From: Perognathus longimembris pacificus
Taxonomy: Eukaryota; Chordata; Mammalia; Rodentia; Heteromyidae
NCBI RefSeq assembly: GCF_023159225.1
Contig: NC_063168.1
Location: 52,431,398-52,495,397, forward strand
Direction of reading: 5' to 3'
DNA: 64,000 bases
In this document: in pieces, positions 33,301-46,609 of the stretch
How positions within the stretch are numbered: the stretch's first letter is position 1
Layout: the number at the start of each line of letters is the position of its first letter
The notes under the pieces: generated by a model
Told to the model about the DNA's origin: nothing
What the model saw: only the letters and a program-made list of their open reading frames with translations
Database searches by the model: none
Translations under genes and position numbers: made by a program

Positions 33301-36300
33301 GCAGCAGTGGTGCTGTGGCTCAAGTGGCAGAGTGCTAGCCTTGAACAAAAAGAAGCCAGAGACAGTGCTCAGGCCCTGAGTCCAAGGCCCAGGACTGGGG
33401 AAAACAAAAACAAAAACAAAAAAAACACCACAAAAACAGTTAGGGGGCTGGGAATGTGGCTTCATTGTAGAATACTTGCCTAGCATGCATGAAGCCCTAG
33501 GTTCGATTCCTCAGCACCACATAAACAGAAAAAGCCAGAAGTGGAACAGTGACTCAAGTGGTTGAGTGCTAGCGGTGAGCAAAAAGAAGCCAGGGACAGT
33601 GCTCGGGCTCTGAGTCCAATCCCCAGGACTGGCAAAAAAATATAAGTACACAATTAAGGCTGGGAGTGTAACCCAAGTATGAGTTCAAATGCCAGTACTA
33701 CAAAAAAGAAAAAAAAAAGGACCCAATTTATAGTTGTGCCCATGCTCACTAATCTAGTACTCTTATAATTTGTTTCTTATCTTTTTAGACCCAGTACAAT
33801 AATAGCCAACTCAATATATACAAAAGGAAAAGAGTGAACATATTAACCATAAGCTAATATTTGCTTTTCTTTAGAATTCATTTGTAGAATTCACATTTCT
33901 AGAAGCATTTATAGACCTTAATCTTATTCTGCTCAAGTATCCCAATTTTATCAATGATATTAGCCTATTATTTAGTCTAATACTTGATTTCCCTATTAAT
34001 CTGAGTACAAATTCCTAGAATTTAGTAGGCCTAGCTGTTAAGTAGACAGGCAGTTTCATAAGTTAGATGAAGTAACACTTATTCTAGTTAGCTTTAGCAC
34101 TCCTCATTGCCTGTGTTAACTAGCCCTTGAAAACTTGATTTTAGGACTCATTTGTTTTGACATACAGATGTGGGAAAACCACACAGATTCCACAGTTTAT
34201 TCTGGATGAGTCTCTGAATGGGCCACCTGACAAGGTGGCGAACATCATCTGTACCCAACCCCGACGTATCTCTGCCATCTCTGTTGCTGAACGTGTAGCT
34301 AAGGAAAGAGCAGAAAGGGTGGGTCTGACCGTGGGCTACCAGATCCGGTTAGAAAGTGTCAAGGTCAGTATGCTCTGTTTATTGCCTGGTAATAGTAATT
34401 GAAAGTATTCACGTGCAAAAAACATAAGGGTCTGGAGATTCATGGAAAATTTAGAATATATACATTTAGGATGGTTTTGGGGTTTTTTGGTGCCAGTACT
34501 GGGGATTCAACTCAGGTTGGGCCTGGGTGCTGTCCCTGAGTTCTTTTACTCAAGGCCAGCATTCTGCCACTTGAGCTACAACTCCATTTCCAGCTTTTGT
34601 TGGTGGATAATTGGAGATAAAAAGTCTCATGGAGGGCTTGGGAATATGGCCTGTGGCAAGAGTGCTTGCCTCATATACATGAAGCCCTGGGTTCAATTCC
34701 TCAGCACCACATATATAGAAAAGGCCAGAAGAGACACTGTGGTTCAAGTGGCAGAGTGCTAGCCTTGAGCAAAAAGAAGCCAGGGACAGTGCTCAGGCCC
34801 TGAGCCCCCCCCCCCCCCAAAAAAAAAAAGAAGTCTCATGGACTTTTCTGCCCAGACTGGCTTCAAACCATTATCCTGAGATCTTGGCCTCCTGAGTAGC
34901 TAGGATTACAGACATAATGACCACCTTCATTATGTTTGGAATCCCCTTAGAAATAGCTTAGTACCCATGAAGTCCCTCCTGTATAACTAATGTAAGCTAA
35001 TAAAGAAAAAAACTAAAAAAGAAGTAGGAAAAATAATGCTAAGAAATGAAAGTAAAGAAAGGAGGGAAGTGGGAAGGAAGAAGAGAGAGAGGAGGGAAGG
35101 AGGAAGGAAAGAAGGGAAGAAGGAAGGGAGGGAGGGAGAGACCTACCTTTTAGTGTCTAGAACTGGGAGTTAAATAAACCTCTGTTCATTTAAAAAAGAA
35201 AAATATTTCAATATACCAAATTTCCTTTATAAAGATCTTTTATTGGGGCTGGGAATATGGCTTAGCAGTAGAGTGCCTGCCTGGCATGCACGAAGCCCTG
35301 GGTTCGATTCCTCAGCACAACATAAACAGAAAAAGCCGAAAGTGGCGCTGTGGCTCAAGTGGCAGAGTGCTAGCCTTGAGCAAAAAGAAGTCAGGGACAG
35401 TGCTCAGGCCCTGGGTCCAAGCCCCAGAACTGGCAAAAAAACAAAAAATAAGTAAAGTTCTTTTATTAGCAAAGTGATCTAGTAAATGCTCTTTTACTCT
35501 TAAACCTGAGACAGATTTTTGAATTGATTTTTATTACTTACTGTTTTAAATATTCTATAAGAATTTTTGAATTCATAGAGAATTTATAGGAAAACATTGG
35601 TTTTATGAGAATATTAATTTTTTGCTATGAAGTACAAAAGATTTTTACCCACAAGAAGTTATATCCTTAATATTGTTTCATATTTAATAAAACTACTAGT
35701 TTTTTTAATATTCGTTATGCCTAACCCTTTCAGCTTACTGGTTTCTTTTTTTTTTTTTTTTTCAGTCCTGGGCCTTGGACTCAGGGCTTGAACACTGTCC
35801 CTGGCTTCTTTTTGCTCAAGGCTAGCACTCTGCCACTTGAGCCACAGCGCTACTTCTGGCCATTTTCTTATATGTGGTGCTGGGGAATCAAACCCAGGGC
35901 TTCATGTGTAATAGGCAAGCACTCTTGCCACTAGGCCATATTCCCAGCCCTCGCTTACTAGTTTCTGTATTTTCAAAAATCCAACTGATGCTTGACATTT
36001 CCTTTTTATATATAAGTCCTCAGCCACCAGACTGTTGTACTGTACCACAGGAGTGCTGCTGAGAAGGCTGGAGGGAGATACAGCTCTGCAAGGAGTAACC
36101 CACATCATTGTTGATGAAGTTCATGAGAGGACAGAAGAAAGGTAATTAGATGAATGTTTCCCCGGTGAACTCCAACCCTGCATAATGTAGATATGGCTGA
36201 ACATTTTGTTCCTTCTGCTTCCAGTTAAGATTCTTAGCGCTTACAATGATAACTTGCTAGAGGGCAGGCCAAGTTTGAGAAGAGGAACTGCTTTCTTGAT

Positions 36301-38828
36301 CTCTGTAACACTAGTAGTGTCATAGCACGTTACATCATGTGTTCATCACTAGGAGAGTCATCTTACTAAATGGAGTCATCCCACTGGATTCAAATAGATA
36401 CTTCAGACCCTTTTGTTTATCATGCTAAGCTAAGACATTCTACTTATTAGGAATATGCTGTAGCTGATGGATTGACCAGTATGTATTTCCTTCTTTGTTC
36501 TTTGTTCTTCAGTCAATATTCATTCATGTATTTATTGAGCCTGTATTAAATGCCAAGTGATAGGTTAGTTGCTGGAATGTAAAGGTGAATTAGCATATAA
36601 AATTTTGCCTCATTGCTAACAGTATGGTAGGAAACAGAAATGCCAACCAAGTAAGCAGTGAAATAAGCAATTACAAGTAAGTTTTATGAAGGAATAAACA
36701 TGATGCTGCATTTAGAGGGAAGACCCATAAAATGGTCAGAGACTGTCTCTGAAGAGATGATATTTAAATTGAAAACTGAACTATGTGGGAAATGGGGACA
36801 AGGAAAGCAACTGGGATCTGTCATTAGAAAGGATGTGCTGAGTCAAGGACTAAAGGAAGGCCTTTGAGGCTTCTGTGCAGTGAATGAAAGCTAATGTGAC
36901 AGAGGGCAAAGTAGGATCCAAGTCTTATAGGAACTTGGATGGACAGTGTCAGTTAGTGAAGCATCTAACTGTACAAGCACCATGTTCATAGATGACATTG
37001 ATCATAGTATGCTATGTGGATTGTTCTCTGGTAGAGTGAAATCAACAGTGGCAAAAGAGAATATTTCAGAAAAATAATGTTTCCTCCCCAAATACTATTA
37101 TTATAACTATCTTGAAAAGAAGTAAACTTGGCATACAGATAAATAAGCAGGAAATGGCTACTTATAAAACTTTTTTAAAAAGCAAACCAACTTAAAGAGA
37201 GGATTTAGCTAATAAGATCTGTAACCAGAAGACTGTTAGAAGTAAATACAATAATATACTAGTAAATAAGAATTGTGGAGCTGGGAATGAGGCCTAGTGA
37301 TAGAGTGCTTGCCTAGCATACAGGAAGCCCTGGGTTCGATTCTTCAGCACCACATATATAGAAAAAGCCAGAAATCATGCGGTGGCTCAAGTGGTGGAGT
37401 GCTAGTCTTGAGCAAATAGAAGCCAGGGACAGTGCTTAGGCCCTGAGTTCAAGCCCCAGGACTGGAAAAAAGAAAGAAAAAAAAAAGAAATATGAAGTAA
37501 TTAGAAACTAAAGAAAAAAGACTTAGAAGCTGAGCACCAGTGGCTCATACCTGTAATCCTAGCTACTCAGGAGACTGAGATCTGAGGATCATGGTTCAAA
37601 GCCATGGTTCAAAGACTGGGGAGGAGAGTCTATCAGACTCTTATGTCCAGTTAACCAGAAAACTGAAGTGGTACTTTGTCTTAAAGTAGTAAAGCACAGC
37701 CCTTGAAAAAATGCTCAGGGGGCTGGGAATATGGCCTAGTTAGTGATAAAGTGCTCGCCTCGTATACATGAAGCCCTGGGTTCTATTCCTCAGCACCACA
37801 TATATAGAAAAAGCTGGAAGTGACACTGTGGCTCAAGTGGTAGAGTGCTAGCCTTGAGCAAAAAGAAGCCAGGGACAGTGCTCAGGCCCTGAGTTCAAGC
37901 CCCAGGACTGGCAAAAATAAAAAAGGCTAGACATGGAACTGTGGCTCAAGTAGTAGAGTCCTAATTTTGAACACAAAAGCTTAGAGACAGTGCCAAGACC
38001 CTGAGTTCAGGTGGAAGACAAGCACAAAACAAACAAAAACTCTTGTTTTTAGACCTTTTTTCCTTACACAAATGATGTATTCGTTTTGTAAATTAATGAA
38101 TATTCAGTGGCTGCTTAGTGTCCCAGGCATTGTTATAGATGAATGCACAAAGTAGATCAGAATCCTTGTCTTGGCAAAGCATAAAATAAGTTCACAGAAG
38201 AAAAATAAGCCAGGCGCTGGTATAATCCTAGCTACTCAGGAGGCTGAGATCTGATCATCACGGTTCAGATCTAGCCCAGGCAGGAAAGTCCCCTGAGATT
38301 CTTATCTCTAGTTAACCACCCCAAAAGTGAATGTGGAACTGTGCCTCAAAGTGGTCAAGCACTAGCCTTGAGCAAAAGTTCTCAGGCACAACACCCAGGC
38401 TCTGATTTCAAGCCTCACAGCCAGGAATGAAGGGAGGGAGGAAGGGAGGGAGGGAGGGAGGGAGGGGGGAGGGGGAGGGAGGGAGGGAGAGAGGCAGGGA
38501 TTGGAAGCATGGCTCATTGGTAGAGCACTAGCCAATGAGTAGGAGCATCAGGTACTGACTGAGCTTGAGTCACAGGCTCAAAACAGAAGAAAATGCAAAG
38601 TGAAGTGCAAAGGTGGGAGAAAGACACTTGAAATTCCAGGTAGCTAAGGAAAGCCTCCTGAAAAGATAGCTTTTTGTTTTTTTGACATCTTAAACATTGA
38701 TTTATTTCAAGTACTGGAACAAATCTTTACAGTCAGCCTTTTGCTACTAAGCTGCTTTTATAAGAACAGTTACTTATATTTTTCAAAGCAGGCATTTGTC
38801 CTGATATGGCAAAAAAAGCACACACACA

Positions 38829-38898
<70 letters not shown>

Positions 38899-41800
38899 TT
38901 GTTTTTGGTTTTTGGGTTTTTTTTGGCCAGTCCTGGGCCTTGGACTCAGGGCCTGAGCACTGTCCCTGGCTTCTTCCTGCTCAAGGCTAGCACTCTGCCA
39001 CCTGAGCCACAGCGCCCCTTCTGGCCATTTTCCATATATGTGGTGCTGGGGAATCGAACCGAGAGCTGCATGTGTAGGAGGCAAGCACTCTTGCCACTAG
39101 GCCATATTCCCAGCCTTCTTTTAACTTTTTTTGTTTTTTTGTTTATGTGGTACCAAGGATTTGAACCCAGGGCCTCATGCATGCTAGGCAAGCACTCCTA
39201 ACACTTAGCCACATTCCCAGCCCACTACATCGACTTTCATGATTTCTTAAACATAGACTCATTTCAAGTACTAGAACAAGTTTTTCATTCATCGTTTTAA
39301 TGCTAAACTCCTTTTACAAGTGTAATTACCTAATGCTTCCAAATCAGGCTGTTAAAAAGATATCATTTGTGTAAGGACTTGAAGGACTCAAAGGAGCTAC
39401 CTATATGGATGTCTGGGATTAATGACATGTACAAAGGTCTTAGATGCATGCTTCAGGGATAGCAAGAGCATTGTGCTGGAGCTGAGTGAATGAGGGGAAA
39501 TCAGTAGGAAATGAGTGTTGGTATAGACCTTGTCATGTAGGACCTTATTAAAGACTAATGGGAAGTCATTGAAAACTTTTGAGTGGAAGAGTAGCATGAT
39601 CCAATTGACATTGGAGCAGAGTTACTGGCTAACCACCTTGGGACAGTTTCATGGAGGGAGATCAGTTAAAGTATTGATGTTCTGTAGCATGCATTATTCC
39701 TAACTTTGTTCTTTCTCTTCTTTCCCTCTTATCAGTATGTCTTAGAGATGTTTTCATGTCATTACCTAGAGCTGTGTCTTAATCTTTTATCTGCCTCATG
39801 TTATTCCATAGACTGTATGATGTTAACCATTTCCCAATTGACTAGCATTTAGGTAGCTTCAGTTGTTTTAAAAATATTGATGTACTGAAAATCTTTCTAC
39901 TTACAGATATCAAGAAGCAGACTAATGAACCTCAATAATAAATCCCTGTTGATATTTTATCCCAAGCCAATTGAGATAGCACTGAGTTTAGGGAGATAAT
40001 TTTTTTTTTACTTTTTATTTAGTTTTATTTTTTTGCCAGTCCTGTGGCTTGAACTCCTGGCCAGCCCACTGTCCCCAGCTTGTTTTTGCTCAAGGCTAGC
40101 ACTCTCCCTCTTGAGCCACAGCACCATTTCCAGCTTTTTCTGTTTATGTGGTGCTGAGGAATCGAACCCAGGTCTTCACGCATGCTAGGCAAGCACTCTG
40201 CTGCTAAGCCACAGCCCCGAGAGAATATCTTTATAATATTAAATGCACATCTTTATGAGTGTTAGTTTTTTTTCCTATAGGTCTTATATATTCCCCACTC
40301 CAAAAAATATAAAAGTTAATAATTTTTATTTTATTTTTATTTTTTTGGGAAAAGTTAATAATTTTTATATATTGGGTTTGTTTGATCCTCAAGTATCTCT
40401 CTTATTTCCTTTAGTGACTTCTTGTTGCTGGTTTTAAAGGATATTGTGCTGCAGAGACCAACTCTTCAAGTCATCCTGATGAGTGCTACTCTAAATGCTG
40501 AGCTCTTTTCTGAATATTTTAATTCCTGTCCAGTGATTACTATACCAGGTGAGAAAATATATCAGTAGATGTTTATTATTCTAACAACCCAATACTTTTA
40601 TTGTAGAGTTCATTTGAAACATAAATCAATAGGTTCTTTTTCTTATCTTTTCTTTTTTTGCCAGTCCTGGAGCTTGAATTCAGGGTCTGGGCAGTCCCCT
40701 GAGCTTCTTTTGCTCTAGGCTAGCACCCTATCACTTGAGCCACAGTACCACTTCTGGCTTTTTCTGTTTATGTGGTACTGAGGAATCAAATCCAGGGCTT
40801 CATGCATGCTAGCAAGCACTCTACCACTAAGCCCATTCCCAGCCCAATTAATAGGTTCCAATGCCTCTTTCTGGAGCAGATTGATTTAAAATAAATAAAA
40901 CTGTCACTATATAATACAGTTGATAAAGGAGATAATACATTTTCAGGAGATTTCTATTTTGTATTACTTTTTAGAAAATGTCTTCATTATTTAGGATTGC
41001 TAGCAATCCATTGTGCTTAACATCAAAATGTGTATTTCTAGTAGCAATGTACCAGAAAAAAGAAAATGTGTCCATAGAGTATCCACCCACTTCTAGAATA
41101 GGGTAGATAGAACAAATAGTAAAATAGAGAATTTCACATGTTTAAAGTATTTCAAGATTGTTTAATGGGTCTTCTTGGGCTTTTCTATTAATTTTTGTAT
41201 TTGTAGGTCGCACATTTCCAGTTGATCAATTTTTTCTGGAAGATGCAATAGCTGTGACAAGGTAAGGAAGATGTAACTTAAGGTACAGCAAAAATCTTTG
41301 AGCTGAAGGCATGGTTCAGGTGGTAGAATGACAGCTGAGCAAACAAGCAAAACAAGCTAAGACTGTTCAAACCCAAGTACAAGGTGGAGAAATAAAATTA
41401 ACATGTCCCATATAAAGTGGAATTTGGAGTTGAAGGTATGGTTGAAGCAGTTATAGCCCCTGCCACGCAAGCATGAGGACCAGAGTTTAAACCTCAGTAC
41501 TGCCAATTGAAAACAGAATTACAATTTACCTTCAGTGTGCCAGGACATGTTAGTTTTCTAACTTCTATTTGATTATTTTGTCTTCACTTTTTTTTCTGCA
41601 AGCAAACTACCAATATTTAAGTCCCTTTTCTTAACTGTAATTCTGGCAAGTACTTTAATCTGGCACTCAATTTTATGTGGGTAAAATGGGATTATTATTA
41701 TTTGCTACTTTCAACCAGGCAGTTGTCTGTACCTGTAATCTTAGCTGCTCAGGAGGCTGAAATATGAGGATCACAGTTCCAAGCCAGACTGCACAGGAAA

Positions 41801-44800
41801 ATCCATGAAACCCTCATCTCCAATTAAGCACCAAAAAATCAGAAATGGAGCTGTGACTCAAGTGCTAGAGCACCAGCCTTGAGAAAAAGAACTAAGGAAC
41901 AGCATCCAAGCTGTGATTTCAAGCTCCTGGACTGTCACCAAAACAAAGAAATTAAAATAAGGAGAAGTATTACTGAGAATCCAGCTTTAATCTATTTTCT
42001 GAATAATCATCATTTTTTCCTGGATAGTGCTTTTCTCCAGATTCTTATCTGATTTCTTAGATAGAGCCAAAATATAGTCCCTCCAAGTGTATTCTCACCA
42101 GAAATAAGGCACAACCAACAGAGTCATGAACTGGTAGAAGGATAGCCTCAGTAGAACAGAAACAACAATACTCTGCCAAATGAGCAAGTGACTGACTGCT
42201 GTTGCTCCTGGCCAGCAAACCCACACAGATCCCACACAGTCCTGTCTGTGTCTTCCTTCCTCAGATACGTGTTACAAGATGGGAGCCCCTATATGCGCTC
42301 CATGAAACAGATTTCAAAGGAAAAACTAAAAGCAAGGCGCAACCGAACTGCCTTTGAAGAAGTGGAGGAAGACCTGAGACTGTCGCTTCACCTCCAGGAT
42401 GAGGACTCTGTCAAAGACGCAGTGCCCGATCAACAGTTAGATTTCAAGCAGCTCCTGGCTCGCTATAAAGGTATTGTGCTTTCTAGGAGAGTATTATAAC
42501 TATGCTGAAAACTGCCAGTATTTTTTCCACATGATCCAGAAGAAGAAAATAGGATTGATGTTGGTGGCTTACTCCAATAATCCTAGCTACTCAGGAGACT
42601 GAGATCTGAGGATTGATATGGCCATTAGGCCATATCCCAGCCCCAGTGTCCCAAGATGTAACACTGTGAAAATAGATTTGTTTCTTACAGACCTGTGTTC
42701 AACCCCCAGAATTGTAAATGAGCTACATGCTCACACCAATGCCTCAGCTCCTTTATGTGTAAAGTAGAGGTCATTAGAGGACTAACCAAGATAATACAAA
42801 CCCACAGGCCCAGTGCCCAGCTAAGAACAGGCTTGTGATACTAATTTAAATGCATCTGCATTTAAAATTTCTGATCTTTTTGTATATCACATCAGCTAAC
42901 AATTCAGTTCCTTATTAAGTTGTAGAAAGAGAAAATCCCTTTGATTTCTCTTTCAAAATTTCAGTTTTCTTTTAATAATTATGAGAGAATCTAAGCCATA
43001 TATTTTTAATTTCATGCATAGAGATTAACAAAGTTAAGGAAGTATCTCTGGGACCTAATTTCTGAGGAAGAAGAATGAAGGAGTTGAAGTTAGAAAACAT
43101 AGCTCCACTCGTAGCTTCTCCCAGAGTGGTCTAAAGCTCTTGGCATCAAGTGATCCTCCGACCTCAGCCTCCCAAGCACTGGAACTACAGGAGTATATCA
43201 CCACACTCAGCCTCACTTAGTTTTTCTGAGCTTCTTAGCCTTGATCTAGATGATCTATTCTTTTCACCTTTGAGAAAATTTACCTTTAAAAAAATTAACT
43301 AATTTTCCTAGCTCAATTTTGAGTAGAATTGTAGTTTAAAAAAAAAAATCAAATGAGCCAGGTGCCTGTGCTCACCTCACACCTATAATCCTAGCTAATC
43401 CTAGTTCAAACTGTGAACTGTGATCCTCAGATCTCAGCTTAAAGCCAGCCAGAGCAAGGAAGGTCTGTGAGACACTTAACCTCTAATTAACCACCCAAAA
43501 AAAGCCAGAAGTAGAGCTGTAGCTCAAATGGTAGAGTGCTGGCCTTGAGCAAAAAAAGCTCAGGGACAACGCCCAGGCCCTGAGTTCTAGCCCCAGGACT
43601 GGCACAAAAAGGGAAAAAAAGGCCAAATGATAGAAGGGGTGAGATTTATCAAGAACCATTGTATACATAACCTGACTTATGGAATTGTAACCCCTTTGTA
43701 CAACTACTTGATGATAACAATTTTTTTTTTTTTTGCCAGTCCTGAGGCTTGAACTCAGGGCCAGGCACTGTCTCTGAGCTTCTTTTTGCTCAAGGCTAGC
43801 ACTCTACCACTTGAGCCATAGCGCCACTTCCAGCTTTTTCTGCGTATGTGGTACTGAGAAATCAAACCCAGGACTTCCTGCATGCTAGGCAAGCACTCTA
43901 CCACTAAGCCACATGCTCAGCCTAACAAAATAAATTTAAAAGTCAAATCTTTTTGTTTGTTTGTTTGTTTTTTCTTTTTTTGCCAGTCCTGCAGCTTGAA
44001 CTCAGGGCCTGAGCACTGTCCCTGGCTTCTTTTTGCTCAAGGCTAGCACTCTGTCACATGAGCCAGTGTCACTTCTGACTATTTTCTATATATGTGGTGC
44101 TGAGGAATCGAACCCAGGGCTTCGTGTATATGAGGCAAGCACTCTTGCCACTAGGCCATATTCCCAGTTCCAAGTCAAATCTTTTAAGTATATTTGATTA
44201 ACTAAAATACCAATAAAAAAATAACTTTGTTCTCTGCTTATTTGTTTTCTCTCTCTCTTTCTTTTTTTTTCCTTTTTGAAAAGCGTTCTGAAATCTTGGG
44301 CAAACGAAAGCTATTGCTGCTCTGCCTTCCTATCCAGCCACACCCTTGTTTGTGTGGCCTAGTTCTTCCTTTCTTTTAGCTCAATGGGATTCCTTTTAGC
44401 AAAGCAACACTATTTAGAAATGTGCTTTTGCTCATCTTCAGACTTTTCAGAATCATACAGAAAGTTTCCCTTCCTTCTTAGTACCTCAATACTGATGACA
44501 GTTCTTTTGTTCCAAGTAGACTGTAGTGAGGATGATGGACAGTCTTTGGAGAGTTTGTTGCCCCAAGGGTATATTCTTTGTTTTCAGAAAGAGCTGAGGC
44601 TTATGGTACAACCAAAGAACTATGTCTTCTATTAAGACCTTAATGAATAAGAAGATGATTACAGTCTTTTATTTATTTTTTTATTATTACTTTTTTTGCC
44701 AGTGCTGGGGCTAGAACTCCGGGCCTGAGCACTGTTTCTGGCTTCTTTCTGCTCAAGGCTAGCAACTCTGCCACTTGAGCCACAGCCCCACTTCTGGCCA

Positions 44801-46565
44801 TTTTCTATATATGTGGTGCTGAGGAATCAAAACCAGGGCTTCATGTATACCAGGCAAGAACTCTTGCCACTAGGCATATCCCCAGCCCGGATTGCAGTCT
44901 TTTAAACTGAGGGTCTTTCAGTGGATTTCAGGAATGTGGGAAAGCCCTTAAAGTGACATGAACTTTTCAAGAGAACCCATATCTTTTTCTCATTTCCTCA
45001 TATGAACCTAAAATTTGAATCATTATACAAAGATGCTAGAAAAAAAAAAGAAAGAAAATGCTATGATTATTTCATTTATTCCCATGGTAACTTCCCTGGA
45101 CTTCCAACTAATGTGACTAGTGATTTTATTTAACCGGGAAGGAGTTTCTCAGATATATCTGACTTTGAATTTTGCTTCTAGAACCTAAGCTTTCAATAAA
45201 TATGAGATAGTGAAAGAGAGAAAAGAAGGAAGACAGGACTGAGCATATAGCCTAGTGGCAAGAGTGCTTGCCTCGTATACATGAAGCCCTAGGTTCGATT
45301 CCTCAGCACCATATATATATAGAAAAGGCCAGAAGTGGCACTGTGACTCAAGTGGGAGAGTGCTAGCCTTGAGCAAAAAGAAGCCAGGGACAGTCCAAGC
45401 CCCAGGACTGACAAAACAAACAAAAAAACACAAAAAAGAAGGAAGACAAAAGTTTTAACCAGAGTAGGAACCTGATCTTTGGATTATTGTTCAAGAAAAA
45501 GGCGCTCACCTACAATCACAAAGGAATCAGGCTGGAGAATCGAGAGTACAGGGTGCACCTATAATCCTGCTTACTGGAGAAGCTGAGAATGGGAGGATCC
45601 TGCTTCCAGGCCAGCCCAGCAGAAAAGGTTCACAAGACCCCTTCTCATTCCATAGCTAGGCACTGTGGCATGTGTATGAGCCTGTCATCCTATCTTTGTG
45701 GGAGGTCAAAAGCAGGCAGATCGAAGTTCCAGAGCAGCATAGGTAGAAAAGTCTAGGGGTATCTGTCTCAGCAGAAGAGGCTGGGCATGTTGGTCTGCAC
45801 CTGTTTTGGGAGTCTAAAATAGAGTGATGGTGGTTCATGTACGTACTTAGGCATGAAGTACAACCCTATCTCAGAAATAACAAGTATATGGAAATAGATC
45901 TGTTGACCAAAGTGGTAGAGAGCTAGCCTTGAGCAAAAGAGCTCAAGAATGGTGCCCAGGCCCTAATTTCAAGCCCCACAACTGCAAAAAACAAAACAAA
46001 AACCCCACAGTATAAAGGAAAAAGAGATATGGCTCAAGTGGCACCAACCATGCAAGTGGGAGATGGATATACATGAATATGTATATATGTGTATATATGC
46101 ATATGTATATGTACATGTATATGTGTGTATGCATGTGTACGTATATATATACATATATATGTGTGTGTATATCAGAGAAAAAAAGTAGGACAGACTGGAA
46201 GTGAGGCTCAGTGGTAGAGCACCTACCTAGCAAGCATGAGGTCCTCAGTTCAAACCCCAATACTTACCTGCATCCCCCAAAAAAGTTGTAGGCTAGCCTA
46301 AGCTACATACAGAGTTCCATCCAAGCCTACCTGGGTTATATAGTGAGACCCTGTCAAGAAAAAAAGAAAGGGATCTGAAAAAAATCATAGACAGCACCCA
46401 GACCCTGAGTTCAAGCCCAGGGCAGGCATCAATTCCCCCACATTGCCCCCTCCCCCCAAATAGAGTTTCAAGTGTATTCCATTTAGGTGGCTAAGGTAGT
46501 AGACATTTTCCTGTATAATGGTCCTAATTACTAGCCCAAATTTTCTCTTAAAAGTGAAATACAGC

Positions 46566-46609
<44 letters not shown>

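Larger units (their letters stand above)
34364..36016 (+). other. DHX57 intron 8
   Basis: SINEs plus a GGAA/GGGA purine tract at 35040-35140; 35450-35740 unique and AT-rich. Confidence 0.8.
36142..40414 (+). other. DHX57 intron 9
   Basis: Largest repeat mosaic of the gene: L2-like pieces, SINEs and microsatellites. 36142-36500 and 37010-37270 show nothing recognisable. Confidence 0.8.

Noticed and set aside
32982..33640. CRISPR-like array of regularly spaced repeats
   Set aside because: Three ~200-bp SINEs with A-tails and a shared target word; no short repeats or spacers.
44384..44635. 83-codon frame in intron 12
   Set aside because: No repeat match, but also no splice signals in phase with DHX57, no domain, and human DHX57 joins exon 12 directly to exon 13.
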